Positions 1 through 20,163 of a stretch of DNA of 64,000 nt are shown one piece after another. The stretch comes from Halisarca cf. caerulea. Taxonomy: Eukaryota; Porifera; Demospongiae; Chondrillida; Halisarcidae. How positions within the stretch are numbered: the stretch's first letter is position 1; every line of letters begins with the position of its first letter. The notes under the pieces are model-generated. The model was not told where the DNA came from, did no database searches, and saw only the letters and a program-made list of their open reading frames with translations. The stretch lies in the NCBI GenBank assembly GCA_963170055.1, contig CAUJGJ010000185.1, positions 3,989,275-4,053,274 on the forward strand, in the 5' to 3' direction. The position numbers and the translations under genes were made by a program.

Positions 1-41
1 CAAGAACACAATACAAATCGAATCACCAATAACAATACAAG

Positions 42-315
42 TACAGTCGAACCTCACTATAGCGAACCCTGGATACAATGAACTCCCTGATATAACAAAC
101 ATAGACCTTAGAATGTACACGTATTTACTCTATTGTAAATGAACCCCGATGTAGTGAACACCCTGATGTAGTGAACACCCTGATGTAGTGATCACCCTGA
201 TGTAGTGATCACCCTGATGTAGTGAACACCCTGATGGAGTGAACACCCTGATATAGTGAACCTTTTCAGTGGTCCTGGGGGGAGGGGGGATTCGTTATAG
301 AGAGGGTTGACTGTA
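42..315. mobile_element. MITE with internal tandem repeat
   Basis: The left end reads TACAGTCGAACCTCACTATA and the right end is its imperfect inverse (TATAGAGAGGGTTGACTGTA), bounded by TA. This is the classic look of a non-autonomous pogo/Tc1-type element. The middle (about 140-260) is a 17-18 bp tandem array of CCTGATGTAGTGAACA units with small variations. No coding capacity is present. It lies in the presumed first intron of the HSDL1-like gene. Confidence 0.7.
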
Positions 316-518
316 TGCAATACGGAAACTAAGCCACATACGTAACACTAAACAATAATACTAACACACAAATGAAGAATACAAACTCACCATTGAAGAA
401 TACAAGCATGCAATGGTAGAATACAAACATGCAACTGAAGAATACAAGCACACATTACTGAAGAATATATGAACACATTACAAAAACACTCACTCAAGAA
501 ATACATGAGTCACATACG

Positions 519-930
519 TACAATGGTGCCTCTATAATCTGACACTCTGTGGTAGGAAAAAATTGTGCCAGATTATGGAGGATGTCGGATTATCAAGTGG
601 CTCTTCGTGAGGTAAGGCAGGGGGGTTCCGGATGGCAAGGTGTTTCCAGACACTCATTGATTTATGATTCTAACTCTAGGTAACAGAGACTGTTTCAAAT
701 CCAAACAGATAGCATAAAGGTAAGACGACTTACATATGCTTATGTTGACTAAAATTGTGTTCATTGTCTAGAGATAGAACCATAAATTAGCCGTTGTCTG
801 GAAACACCTTGCCATCCGGAAACCCCCTGCCTTACCTTACACTTCAATATGCAAGTGTACCTCAGAATATGGTCTGATTAGGTCTATATACAGAGAATGT
901 TGGATTATTGAGATGTCGCATTACACTGTA
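519..930. mobile_element. MITE family P, split by a nested foldback element
   Basis: Starts TACAATGGTGCCTCTATAAT and ends in TTACACTGTA. Internal blocks (GTCGGATTAT, GTGGCTCTT, ATGGTCTGATTA, GAATGTTGGATTA) match those of other family P copies in the window. A different inverted-repeat element (611-836) interrupts it after the GTGGCTCTT block. Confidence 0.6.
611..836. mobile_element. Nested foldback element with about 42-bp terminal inverted repeats
   Basis: The left arm GGTAAGGCAGGGGGGTTCCG... (611-652) and right arm ...CGGAAACCCCCTGCCTTACC (795-836) are near-perfect inverse copies over about 42 bp, including the block GATGGCAAGGTGTTTCCAGA. The 140-bp core has no ORF. No second copy was noticed in the window. 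It sits inside a family P MITE, so it is the younger insertion. Confidence 0.7.
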
Positions 931-1080
931 AGGTAAAGGTTGCGTAGGTTAGAGTATCTATGTGATAATATGCCATGTTCAGTTCTGTGAGACTCAAATG
1001 AATTGACCTCCACGACACTACACAGCGCTCTTATCAGTTTAAGGCTAAATATTGGAGTATCTGAATGTATTGGCACTTAC

Positions 1081-1306
1081 CTGCCCATTCACCGAATCGG
1101 TCAACGAAGTCCGCCTTATGCACACTCCCAAACCGAAGGAAGTAAACTCTCACGGCATCTAGCCCGAATATCACGGCGTCAATAGTTTTCTTTGCGCCAT
1201 ATAAAACGCCGATGGCATACAGATAGTCAAGAGTGCCTCCGCAATAGGTTGATATCGTGCGGCCCAGTTCATCCAACACAAACGAAAAACTGTCTCCGCC
1301 GGCCAT
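1081..1306 (-). CDS. HSDL1: HSDL1-like inactive hydroxysteroid dehydrogenase, first coding exon (partial)
   Basis: The exon reads from an ATG at 1306 (MAGGDSFSFVLDELGRTIS...) to a clean donor (GGGCAG|GTAAGT, exon end 1081, phase 1), giving 75 codons. The order DSF, a hydrophobic segment around residues 20-40, FGLDAVRVYFLRFGS and a final FGEWA matches the N-terminus of human HSDL1 (MAAVDSF... RLHFIPRLGS... YGRWA), just before the Rossmann nucleotide-binding domain. HSDL1 is a mitochondrial SDR-family protein considered catalytically inactive in vertebrates; that cannot be tested here because the catalytic exons lie beyond the left edge. The ATG at 1306 is preferred to an upstream in-frame non-ATG extension because the family also begins at this point. 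No later exon was found in 1-1080. Confidence 0.7.
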
Positions 1307-2137
1307 TTTTGTCCAAAGCGCTACGGGAATCGTGGAAGCGATAGTCACGCGTTACCAGACGCTACTAACTCGTCTCACACTCGTCATACACTGGACTATA
1401 ATATAGTCTTAGTGTATGTCCTTGAAGCCTCTGTTCCGTAACCTGGCTGAAAGTCTACTTTGCTTGTAGATGAAACATTCCCAGAAAAGAATAATGATGT
1501 TAATGATGTTCGAGGAATTAGGCCCATGCAAGCGAATAAGTCTAGCACACATCCTAATGCAGTGAGACGTGGTTATTAAATAAAGGCTAGTACGTACTCC
1601 TGAAAATGACAGTAATAGTAAATACTTGAGATAATAGTACTTTTTATATTTGCCCTTGGTGGTACTTATCAGCTCAGTTGGAGTGTATTTGAGGTACTTT
1701 GTGACTTGGTGTAATTGAACAAACTGAGACTGAAACAGCATCATGTAGAGTTATAGTGGATTTTAATGATAGTGAAGTCGGCAGAGATAAGGTAATCAGA
1801 TCTGGATTTGTGTCAATTTCAATTAACGATCACTTTAATGCTCATTCTTGTGCTATCACATCCATATGACATTGTACAATAGTTTACACGTATGTTTGCA
1901 TACAGAGTATGCTACATCCTGCTGCGGGGGAGCCTCCAAATAAAGGACACTTTGGGGACGACATAAATTCAGCTAATTTGTTCTTTGCAGAGAGGTTTTT
2001 CTCTCTGGGAGTGTCTAAATGTATTGTAGTCATCCCTCTGTACAGTAGCATAAATCTATTCAGATTGAAGCCAGCCTGGCTATCCAAACAAACGTTCCCA
2101 AGTACATATTTTACGTGCAGTCTGTTCACGTCTACAG

Positions 2138-2164
2138 GTGGAAAATTTGCTCAAGAAGCTAGTC
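2138..2164 (+). pseudogene. Relic of UQCRH exon 3 (duplicate copy)
   Basis: After an acceptor-like TCTACAG, the sequence GTGGAAAATTTGCTCAAGAA... aligns to the real UQCRH last exon at 6064 (GTGGCAAAGAATCTGTTCAA...). It has a 3-bp deletion and a few substitutions: VENLLKKLV versus VAKNLFKKLV. The stop codon TAG of the real exon is TTT here, so the frame runs on. About 580 bp downstream, after a SINE-like element and a MITE, sequence homologous to the real 3' UTR resumes (2745-2870). I infer a decayed duplicate of the gene's 3' end, later split by transposon insertions. No relic of exon 2 was found upstream. Confidence 0.55.
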
Positions 2165-2191
2165 TTTACATTATATAACACATTATCAGGG

Positions 2192-2536
2192 GGGGTGGGG
2201 GGGTGGGGTGCTGGTGGCTTAGTGGGCTACTGATGTGACTACAGAGCATGTGTTATGGGATGGATTGATGTCCAATCCCACTGATGGTGTCTTTGGCCTT
2301 CTTTCTCTGCACCCCCCTGCCACCAACAAGAGAGAAGAGTGAAGATGGCCCACTACAGCCACCAAAATGGATGAACATTGCATGATTTACCAGTTGACAC
2401 TAACAATTAATTAGTATGCATGTTTGTTTGTGTGTTGATTGTGTATTTGTAACCAATTACTGGGTCCCCTGAAAAGTAGCCTTTGAGCTAAGTGGGTGTC
2501 CCAGTCTAAATAAGATCAATCAAATCAAATCAAATC
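2192..2536 (+). mobile_element. SINE-like element with (CAAAT)n tail
   Basis: The block GGTGGCTTAGTGGGC (about 2213-2227) resembles a tRNA promoter A box. GGATTGATGTCCAATCCC about 45 bp later is B-box-like. The 3' part ends GAGCTAAGTGGGTGTCCCAG then TCTAAATAAGATCAATC and (AAATC)n, a typical SINE tail. A related tail (GGCTAAAGG... CCAGGTTAAATAAGA... then (CCCTGATA)n) occurs at about 62380-62450. No target duplication was established. Confidence 0.35.
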
Positions 2537-2541
2537 AGTAT

Positions 2542-2717
2542 TACAGTGGAACCCACTTAACACAAAATTCAAAGGACTGATGAAAAGTGTTCATGTTACC
2601 AGAATTTCATGTTATCAAAATAATCAGGAATACTGCGGGCATTTCAGGGACCATTTTCTGCTTTCATGTAAACCAAAATTTTGCGTTAAGCAAGTTTGTG
2701 TTAACAGGATCCACTGT
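2542..2717. mobile_element. MITE family R copy
   Basis: TACAGTGGAACCCACTTAAC at the left and GTTAACAGGATCCACTGTA at the right form terminal inverted repeats with flanking TA. Related copies are at 5311-5482, 46803-46965 and, more diverged, 32880-33006. It is inserted within the duplicated UQCRH 3' UTR relic. Confidence 0.65.
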
Positions 2718-2744
2718 AGTTAAGCAACACAAGTAATCACATCC

Positions 2745-2870
2745 AGCTGTCTTTCTTGCGAACCGCATACCAAACTGTACGCATTACTTGTTCCATATCG
2801 TTGCAACAGAAGTCCTTTTAAATTCACTCACATTCTTCTAGTGGAATATATTGTGTATAAATATTATATG
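2745..2870 (+). pseudogene. Relic of UQCRH 3' UTR (duplicate copy)
   Basis: AGCTGTCTTTCTTGCGAACC...CAAACTGTACGCATTACTTG...CCATATCGTTGCAACAGAAG matches the real UQCRH 3' UTR at about 6108-6185 (AGCTGTCTTACCCCTGAACC...TAAACTGTACGCTTTTCTTG...CCATATCGTTGCTATAGAAG) along its length. Together with the exon-3 relic at 2138 this marks an old duplication of the gene's last exon and UTR. Confidence 0.6.
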
Positions 2871-3009
2871 ATATGCTGCAGATCATCAGTTCTGCATTTA
2901 TTGATGTAGAAAATCAGTAAAATTAGTCCCGAATAAGGGAGGCGAAATTGCGGTCTGGCTACGCGAGACTGCGGGCCGACAGCCATTTTGTTGAACACAC
3001 ATTGAAAAA

Positions 3010-3345
3010 ATGGCCGAAAAAGAGCAGGTAGTAGACGAAATTGTTGAAGAAGAAAGCGAAGAAGTATGTTTTTATGACACACACAGAACACTTTTGTATT
3101 TTTAGTGTGTGAATATCGGACTTCAACCGTAGAAAGAGACTTTGTGTCGCATACTTTTCCTGTCAGGTTCCTTATTCATTCAGAAATAGTTCAGCTTCCT
3201 GTATCCAAGGTCTAAGCGAAATAATTAGCACATTTACTGTGATATTATTTTGTAAAATTCACTTATAAGCATTGTGCACATTTTACTACCGCCATGTGGA
3301 TGTATTCTGTTTTGTTCCCGTATAAGACTTTGCAGGGAGTGGCTG

Positions 3346-3378
<33 letters not shown>

Positions 3379-6096
3379 CGCGCGTGCACGCACTTGTGCA
3401 TGTATGTGCGTACACTTGTGCATTTGCATTTGTCCATATTTTTGAAGCATGATTTATCAGTGACAATCAGTAACAGTATGGGTTAATGTACCAATGTACA
3501 TACATAGGCAATTCATACACTGCTGAACATCTTCCAACCATAGATAATCTTATCCGACCTTGAGTATGATACCTACCATTCTAATTACAGTCAAACTTGT
3601 TTACAACGACACTCTTGGTGCCCCTAAAATGTGCTGTTATAACCAAGTTGTTGTTGTATCCAGGACATTTAGTACAGAGACCATTGAATCCGTTCCTGCC
3701 ATGTGTGTTGTTGTAAAGAGGTTGATGTTGTAAACAGTGACTTTGTAACCAAGTTTGACTGTATATTAATAAGTTATGTCTGCAAGTATACTAAGATCAA
3801 AACAGGTGATTTCAGGAAGGTAGCAGTTCCAGAAACTATTGTATACTTTTCAGGCAATTCATCAATTGGAGTAAAAGGGACTAAAGTAGACTCAGATTAT
3901 AACCATACCCTTTCCTTTAATCTCCTCCTTCAGTCAAATGACTGAAAAGTACATACGTACATATGTATGTATATGGAATTCCTGAAATGATTAGCTCCCT
4001 GAAAGTACTGGCAGTTATCTTATATGAACTGAAATGGGCCTGAATGGCTAGGTAATTCATTCTTGATCGGGGTTTTAGTTCAACACAAGTCAATAGTTTT
4101 ATAATCCAATATTTCAGCAGCAAACCTTTCTGATGAAGACAGCATGTTTGCTGCCGAAATGTTGGATTATAAGTTATTGGCTTGTGTTGAACTAAAACCC
4201 TGATCACTTGCCTTATATATATGTTACCTGCATATACGTAATTGTTATAGTTAGGAAGTTACATAGTTTGGTTGTCAAAGTACGTACATATGTATCTCGA
4301 TTTTGTGTGTACTGGAAAGTGGTGGTGAACGTCAACAGCTGGTAGTCATTGTATGTCATTCCAGTGAATAGGGCCATGGTTACAAGTGGTCAACTGGAGA
4401 GCTGCTTGTTTGTATTTCAGGCGGTCACTGAACACCATGTACATATGTACTGTACAACTGTATAATATACGCACTAAGGGTACAATGCCTTTGAAGGTCA
4501 TAATGATTTTGTTGACCTTAGTTTGTCATTTGTTGATGCAGTGACAACTCTATAATCCAACGTTCTCTCTAATCCGACCATCTTATGTGAGGTACAGTCA
4601 CCATATTTATGTATGCAAGATTACTCTGCAATCTGACAACCTCCTAATCCAACATATTTTTCAGGTACCACTGAGTTTCGGATTAGAGAGTTTCACTGCA
4701 CATGGAAATAGCTGGCATATCACTGATACTCACCCTAATGTGATGATACAGAGGAATCTCCGAATAAAGGACACTTTGGGGGAGTCTCTTTTGTCCTTTG
4801 TAAGGAGTATGTCCGCTTTGGAAAATTCAAAATGTATTAGAAATATAGGGAGAAAATATGTTTGGACCTCAAGCTGTGTCCTTTGTATAGAGGGGGTCCT
4901 TATTTCGCAGTGTCCACTATTGGAGACTTCACTGTATCTGTTTTCCTTCAAAGGGAACTGAAGAAGAGGAGGAAGAAGACCTTGTTGACCCAAAGGAAGA
5001 GGTCACGGAACAGTGCTCAGAAGTTCCAAAGTGTGCAAAGCTTAGGGAAATTATGGATGAGTGCACAGAAAGGGTCAATAGCAAGAGCCAAACAACGGAG
5101 ACCTGCACAGAAGAGCTCATTGACTTCATGCACTGTGTGGATACGTGTGTGAGTTGACCGTTTATCGTTTACTGTAGACCTTCCTTTCTGTTCTGCTGCA
5201 CTATTTGCAGTACAGCAGAACCTCTGATAGCGGACCTACCAAAGCAGGGATACAATGTAGTGCAGCTCAACCTCTGATAACAGACTCTCCCAAATAGGGA
5301 AACAGTCTAATACAGTGGAACCCTATTGAGACGAATCTCAAGGGACTAACGTTAAATGTTCATCTTAAGAGAATTTCCTCTTAACTGAACTTAAATTCAT
5401 ACTGATTTCTACCCTTGGACTTCAAATGTGTTTCGTCTTAAGACAAATTTCGCCTAAACTGTCATAGGAGGGCTCCACTGTAGTTCAATTCTTTACAAGA
5501 CAAGACAAGGTCCTAAAATATTTCCTCCCTATAGCTCCAATACATTTTGCTCCTCCCACTGATCCAACACCCCTACATATAATCCAACATTTTCTGTAAT
5601 CTGACATTCTCTGTAATCCGACCATCTTATGAGGTACAATCACCATACTAATGTATGCTAAGAGCCACTCCCTAATCCGACAACCTCTGTAATCTGACAC
5701 AATTTTGTTGCCCACAGAGTGTTGGATTATAGAGGTTCCACTGTACAAGGGGTTATTAGTCTATCTTTACCAACCCTTTCCTCCATTTTTATGATATCAT
5801 TTAGACATAAATGGTGGATTGAGGAAAGGACCAGCAACACCAAACTAGAGAGCTGTGTAACTAGCCTACTGTAGACATCTAGACTGAGTGTTGAAATAGA
5901 CTATTAGTTGAGTAAGAATAGCTTCTACAAACTAGGTAAAATTGGCAGGAAATTCGTACTCAAGTTGCATTAACCTTTAAAGGCTGCAAGTGGAATTCAA
6001 CTTGTTTTCAACTGCCCATTGGTATTATGATGTTATATCCGGTCTGTTTGTACTTTTCTGCAGGTGGCAAAGAATCTGTTCAAGAAGCTGGTCTAG
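3010..6096 (+). CDS. UQCRH: Cytochrome b-c1 complex subunit 6 (hinge protein)
   Basis: Three exons, all phase 0: 3010-3063, 4954-5148 and 6064-6096 (stop TAG), giving 93 aa against 91 in human. Exon 1 encodes an acidic start (MAEKEQVVDEIVEEESEE). Exon 2 carries an acidic run GTEEEEEEDLVDP then the conserved cysteine-rich helical hairpin (EQCSEVPKCAKLREIMDEC... ETCTEELIDFMHCVDTC). Exon 3 is VAKNLFKKLV. Donors are GTATGT and GTGAGT; acceptors follow TTCCTTCAAAG and TTTTCTGCAG. The hinge protein sits in the intermembrane space and helps the cytochrome c1-cytochrome c interaction in complex III; its cysteines form two disulfides. Intron 1 (1.9 kb) is loaded with MITEs and a hammerhead-like foldback. 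AATAAA at 6279-6284 is a plausible poly(A) signal. Confidence 0.93.
3345..3390. repeat. (GT)n-(CG)n microsatellite
   Basis: Alternating GT followed by a CGCGCGCGCGCG block in UQCRH intron 1. The purine-pyrimidine alternation has Z-DNA potential. Confidence 0.8.
3586..3763. mobile_element. MITE family A copy (178 bp)
   Basis: TACAGTCAAACTTGTTTACA at the left and the inverse AACCAAGTTTGACTGTA at the right are bounded by TA. Internal blocks GTGCTGTTATAAC, TACAGAGACCA and TGTGTTGTTGTA recur in the copies at 10387-10837 (interrupted), 40876-41053 (opposite orientation) and 62593-62772. Confidence 0.75.
4064..4206 (+). mobile_element. Foldback element with hammerhead-ribozyme-like core
   Basis: Arms of about 62 bp (TGATCGGGGTTTTAGTTCAA... 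and the inverse ...TTGAACTAAAACCCTGATCA) flank a short loop. In the loop and right arm, CTGATGA (4130-4136), a possible stem GACAGCA/TGCTGCC and GAAA (4156-4159), then TGTTGGATTATAAG, give the order of the conserved hammerhead core. From memory, Penelope-like retroelements carry minimal hammerheads of the form CTGATGA-stem-GCCGAAA followed by TTATAA-type sequence. The left arm would be an inverted partial copy. Self-cleavage is not shown. Confidence 0.5.
4539..4700. mobile_element. MITE family P copy
   Basis: CTCTATAATCCAACGTTCTC, TCCGACCATCTTATG and the right end CGGATTAGAGAGTTTCACTG match family P. It lies in UQCRH intron 1. Confidence 0.55.
4747..4936. mobile_element. MITE family Q copy
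   Basis: TACAGAGGAATCTCCGAATA... to ...TTGGAGACTTCACTGTA. The block AATAAAGGACACTTTGGGGG and the outward inverse GGTCCTTATTTCGCAGTGTC define family Q, also present at 13234-13429, 55497-55649 and 59360-59590. It ends 17 bp before UQCRH exon 2, so it supplies sequence next to that acceptor. Confidence 0.6.
5311..5482. mobile_element. MITE family R copy
   Basis: TACAGTGGAACCCTATTGAG at the left and AGGAGGGCTCCACTGTA at the right, with internal CTTAAATTCATACTGATTTC and TTTCGTCTTAAGAC blocks shared with the copy at 46803-46965. TA flanks are present. It is in UQCRH intron 2. Confidence 0.65.
5562..5745. mobile_element. MITE family P copy
   Basis: The internal block TCCGACCATCTTATGAGGTA, GCTAAGAGCCACTCCCTAAT and the right end TTATAGAGGTTCCACTGTA match family P. 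The left terminus is poorly defined. It is in UQCRH intron 2. Confidence 0.55.
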
Positions 6097-6278
6097 ATGT
6101 ACCTCACTAGCTGTCTTACCCCTGAACCACACACTAAACTGTACGCTTTTCTTGTTCCATATCGTTGCTATAGAAGTCCTTGTACCGTAACCCATGACAT
6201 GGTAGGTATTGTGTGTATTTATTGCCATATTAAATACTGATGATTATGCATAATATTATTATGAAATGTTCACATTGA

Positions 6279-6284
6279 AAATAA
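6279..6284 (+). terminator. Putative poly(A) signal of UQCRH
   Basis: AATAAA lies 183 bp after the UQCRH stop codon. No closer canonical hexamer was noticed. Confidence 0.5.
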
Positions 6285-6508
6285 ACTTGGTAGCCTCTCC
6301 ATATGCCGTGGCAAATAGGACAGCATGCAGCCATTCATGTGTGCATACATTATTTGGGTAGCTATATATTTCTGAAGGTGGAAGTTTTGGCATTTTAGAC
6401 GATCTCTAGTTTGCTTGGTGCTGAGGAGTTAAATTATTTATTCTGATACTTGGAGGTTCTTGATGTGTATCAGGTGCCATTGGAGGGATATATGTATGAT
6501 TCTGATAT

Positions 6509-6826
6509 TTGATGGGCCCTCATATATCCAACCACATCTGTCCCTCATACATGTAAGATGTATGAGTTTGATGGGCCCTCATATATCCAACCACATCTGT
6601 CCCTCATACATGTAAGATGTATGAGTTTGATGGGCCCTCATATATCCAACCACATCTGTCCCTCATGTAAGATGTTGGATACATTGGGTTTTCAGATAAA
6701 CCAGTGTCGGATAAATGAGGTTTTCTGATAAACCAGTGTCGGATAAATGAGGTTTTCAGATAAACCAGTGTCGGATAAATGAGATTTTCAGATAAACCAG
6801 TGTCGGATAAATGAGGTGTGACTGTA
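6509..6826. mobile_element. MITE family C copy expanded by two internal minisatellites
   Basis: The ends (GGGCCCTCATATATCCAACC... and ...GATAAATGAGGTGTGACTGTA) match the compact copy at 51273-51435 (GGGCCCTGGTTTATCCGACC... and ...ACCAGGTGTGACTGTA). Here the left part is repeated three times in a 59-bp unit (to about 6665) and the right part four times in a 32-bp unit (GGTTTTCAGATAAACCAGTG type, about 6688-6820). Confidence 0.65.
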
Positions 6827-6884
6827 CATGTGATACAGTACTACACTAACAACAGCATCACAGAGTAGCAAGTATCTTCATCGT

Positions 6885-6890
6885 TTTATT
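6885..6890 (-). terminator. Putative poly(A) signal of NME8
   Basis: AATAAA on the minus strand, about 200 bp after the NME8 stop codon. Confidence 0.5.
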
Positions 6891-7087
6891 CATAATGTTA
6901 GGACAAATACATTTGAAGTGTATTACAACAAAATACACATCAGAATACATTCTGTACATGGTTGTGCCTACAGTACAATACTGTATACACGCACACTATG
7001 CAGGCTAGTAGGTGCACGTTGTACTGCACAACTATACAGGAAAGTAAAATTGTCAACAGTCACTGCTATAAAACATCTTTGGCAAGG

Positions 7088-18451
<11,364 letters not shown>

Positions 18452-18820
18452 TTTGTTCCCGTGGTTGCCAATGGAAACAAAGAGAACTCCCCTATCGATT
18501 TCGCAATAAACTTTATAGGCATGAAGCATAGACACTCTATACTACGTACCGTATGTATGCATGAAGTACATGCACATAGGCAAACCGCGTTCCTTGTTTG
18601 TCCAATAGTCCGTGATTTACATGCACAAACACTATACATTCTCTATGGTCATTACGACCATAAAGTATCTAGCTATAGGCAGATACTGTTATAATTTCAG
18701 ATAAAAAGTACAATATCCAAGTAATGTACGTACATACACAAGCAAACACATACACAACATGCACAACTTGATAACAAGGTCACATAAAACCAAAGTTGCA
18801 ACGAGTGCTTGTGACCAGTG
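18452..18820. other. DYNLT2B-NME8 intergenic spacer
   Basis: Only 369 bp separate the DYNLT2B stop (18821) from the NME8 ATG (18451), both on the minus strand. It must contain the DYNLT2B 3' UTR and the NME8 promoter. One family H arm (GCATAGACACTCTATACTAC, 18528) is present, together with TACGTAC-type repeats. No canonical minus-strand AATAAA was noticed, so the 3' end of DYNLT2B is undefined. Confidence 0.6.
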
Positions 18821-19891
18821 TCAGTAGTAAAACACCCCAAACGCAGCAGCCACACAAAATAGAGTGTCCTGCAGTGAATGAGAGGAAAGAAATGCCATAT
18901 CACTTGCAGTACTGGAGAAAAAAATATGACACACTGTTTAGGAACCTTGTCAAAGATTTAGGCACGTAACATTGCAAGAAGTAGGGTAAAACAGGGTAAT
19001 TTGGGACATGGGATAATTCGGGATGGTGGAGCAATAGCAGTGTCACCACAAGCTACACACATTATTTCTTGTCAGAGTCGTCTTCATGAATTGGGAGTTC
19101 AGCAGTAGCAAGTATGGCTAGACAGATTATCCATAGCAGAAGTAAAGGCCCTGTCCTGAATTACCCCAGTGTGCAAAATTACCCCACTTTACCTTATAAG
19201 AAGTGTGAGATGATTAATAAAATTAAAGGTTACATTCTACATAAATTTGAAGTACTCATACTGTATAGGGGGAATACAGTGACAAATGGTTATTATTATG
19301 TCACAATTTCCGCAAACAAATTCATGACTATTGCACAGCATTACTATGTATGGTATATATAAGGTAGATTGGTTAATGTGACAAAATGGATACCGTATAT
19401 CCGGAAATATTGGTGATCATTAAATTTGGCATTTTGCGCAAGATCAGGCTGTAATTTAATATTGGTGGAAATTAGATTTGGCGGTTGCACAGCAAGGACT
19501 AAGCATAGTAAGTAGAGTTATGTAAATTTGGTGATAGAAATTTGGTGATTTTGAATCACCAAACTAAAAATGTCACCAATATTTCCGGATATGCGGTAAT
19601 ACGTAGGTCAGAAACCAATTGCAGCATACGTACAAGGCACACACCAGAAGGAGAAGTGCACCAGTGAGGCACCATAGGTTGCATATACGTATGTATGTAT
19701 GCAAGGCTCAGAGACAACCAAAAGGACAATGTAACACATCAAAAACAAAACAAACTGCAGCAGTGCAAAGCTATGTGCATATATTGTGCCAGTTAACAAA
19801 TTGTCAATTTAGATCTACTGTATAGTAACCCCTTCAAAATGATAGCATGCCTATGTATGTACATATGTATGTACGTATGTATGTATATCCA

Positions 19892-19951
<60 letters not shown>

Positions 19952-20099
19952 CATTTGTACGTACGTACATCAACAACTCACACTCATGTAGATATCTTGG
20001 GCATAATTGTCAGTGTCTGAGTCCCAGAAGCACCTGCATGCCATCCTAAGGAAAGAAAACAAGGAATAAGCCAAATATCTCATCATTTAAAGAAAACAT

Positions 20100-20163
<64 letters not shown>

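Larger units (their letters stand above)
1307..3009. other. Divergent HSDL1-UQCRH intergenic region filled by repeats and a broken UQCRH duplicate
   Basis: This 1.7 kb separates two divergent start codons. It holds unremarkable AT-rich sequence (1310-1900), a family Q-like MITE fragment (about 1930-2060), a UQCRH exon-3-like relic (2138-2164), a SINE-like element (about 2192-2536), a family R MITE (2542-2717) and a relic of the UQCRH 3' UTR (about 2745-2870). A minus-strand open frame at 1409-1744 has no recognisable protein features. The UQCRH core promoter should be in the last 130 bp; no TATA box is evident. Confidence 0.5.

Noticed and set aside
1409..1744. 111-codon minus-strand ORF
   Set aside because: Low complexity (runs of I, L, Y and S), no homology recognised and no supporting context.
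2192..2260. Functional tRNA gene
   Set aside because: Only loose A- and B-box resemblance, no cloverleaf could be drawn; treated as a SINE-like head.
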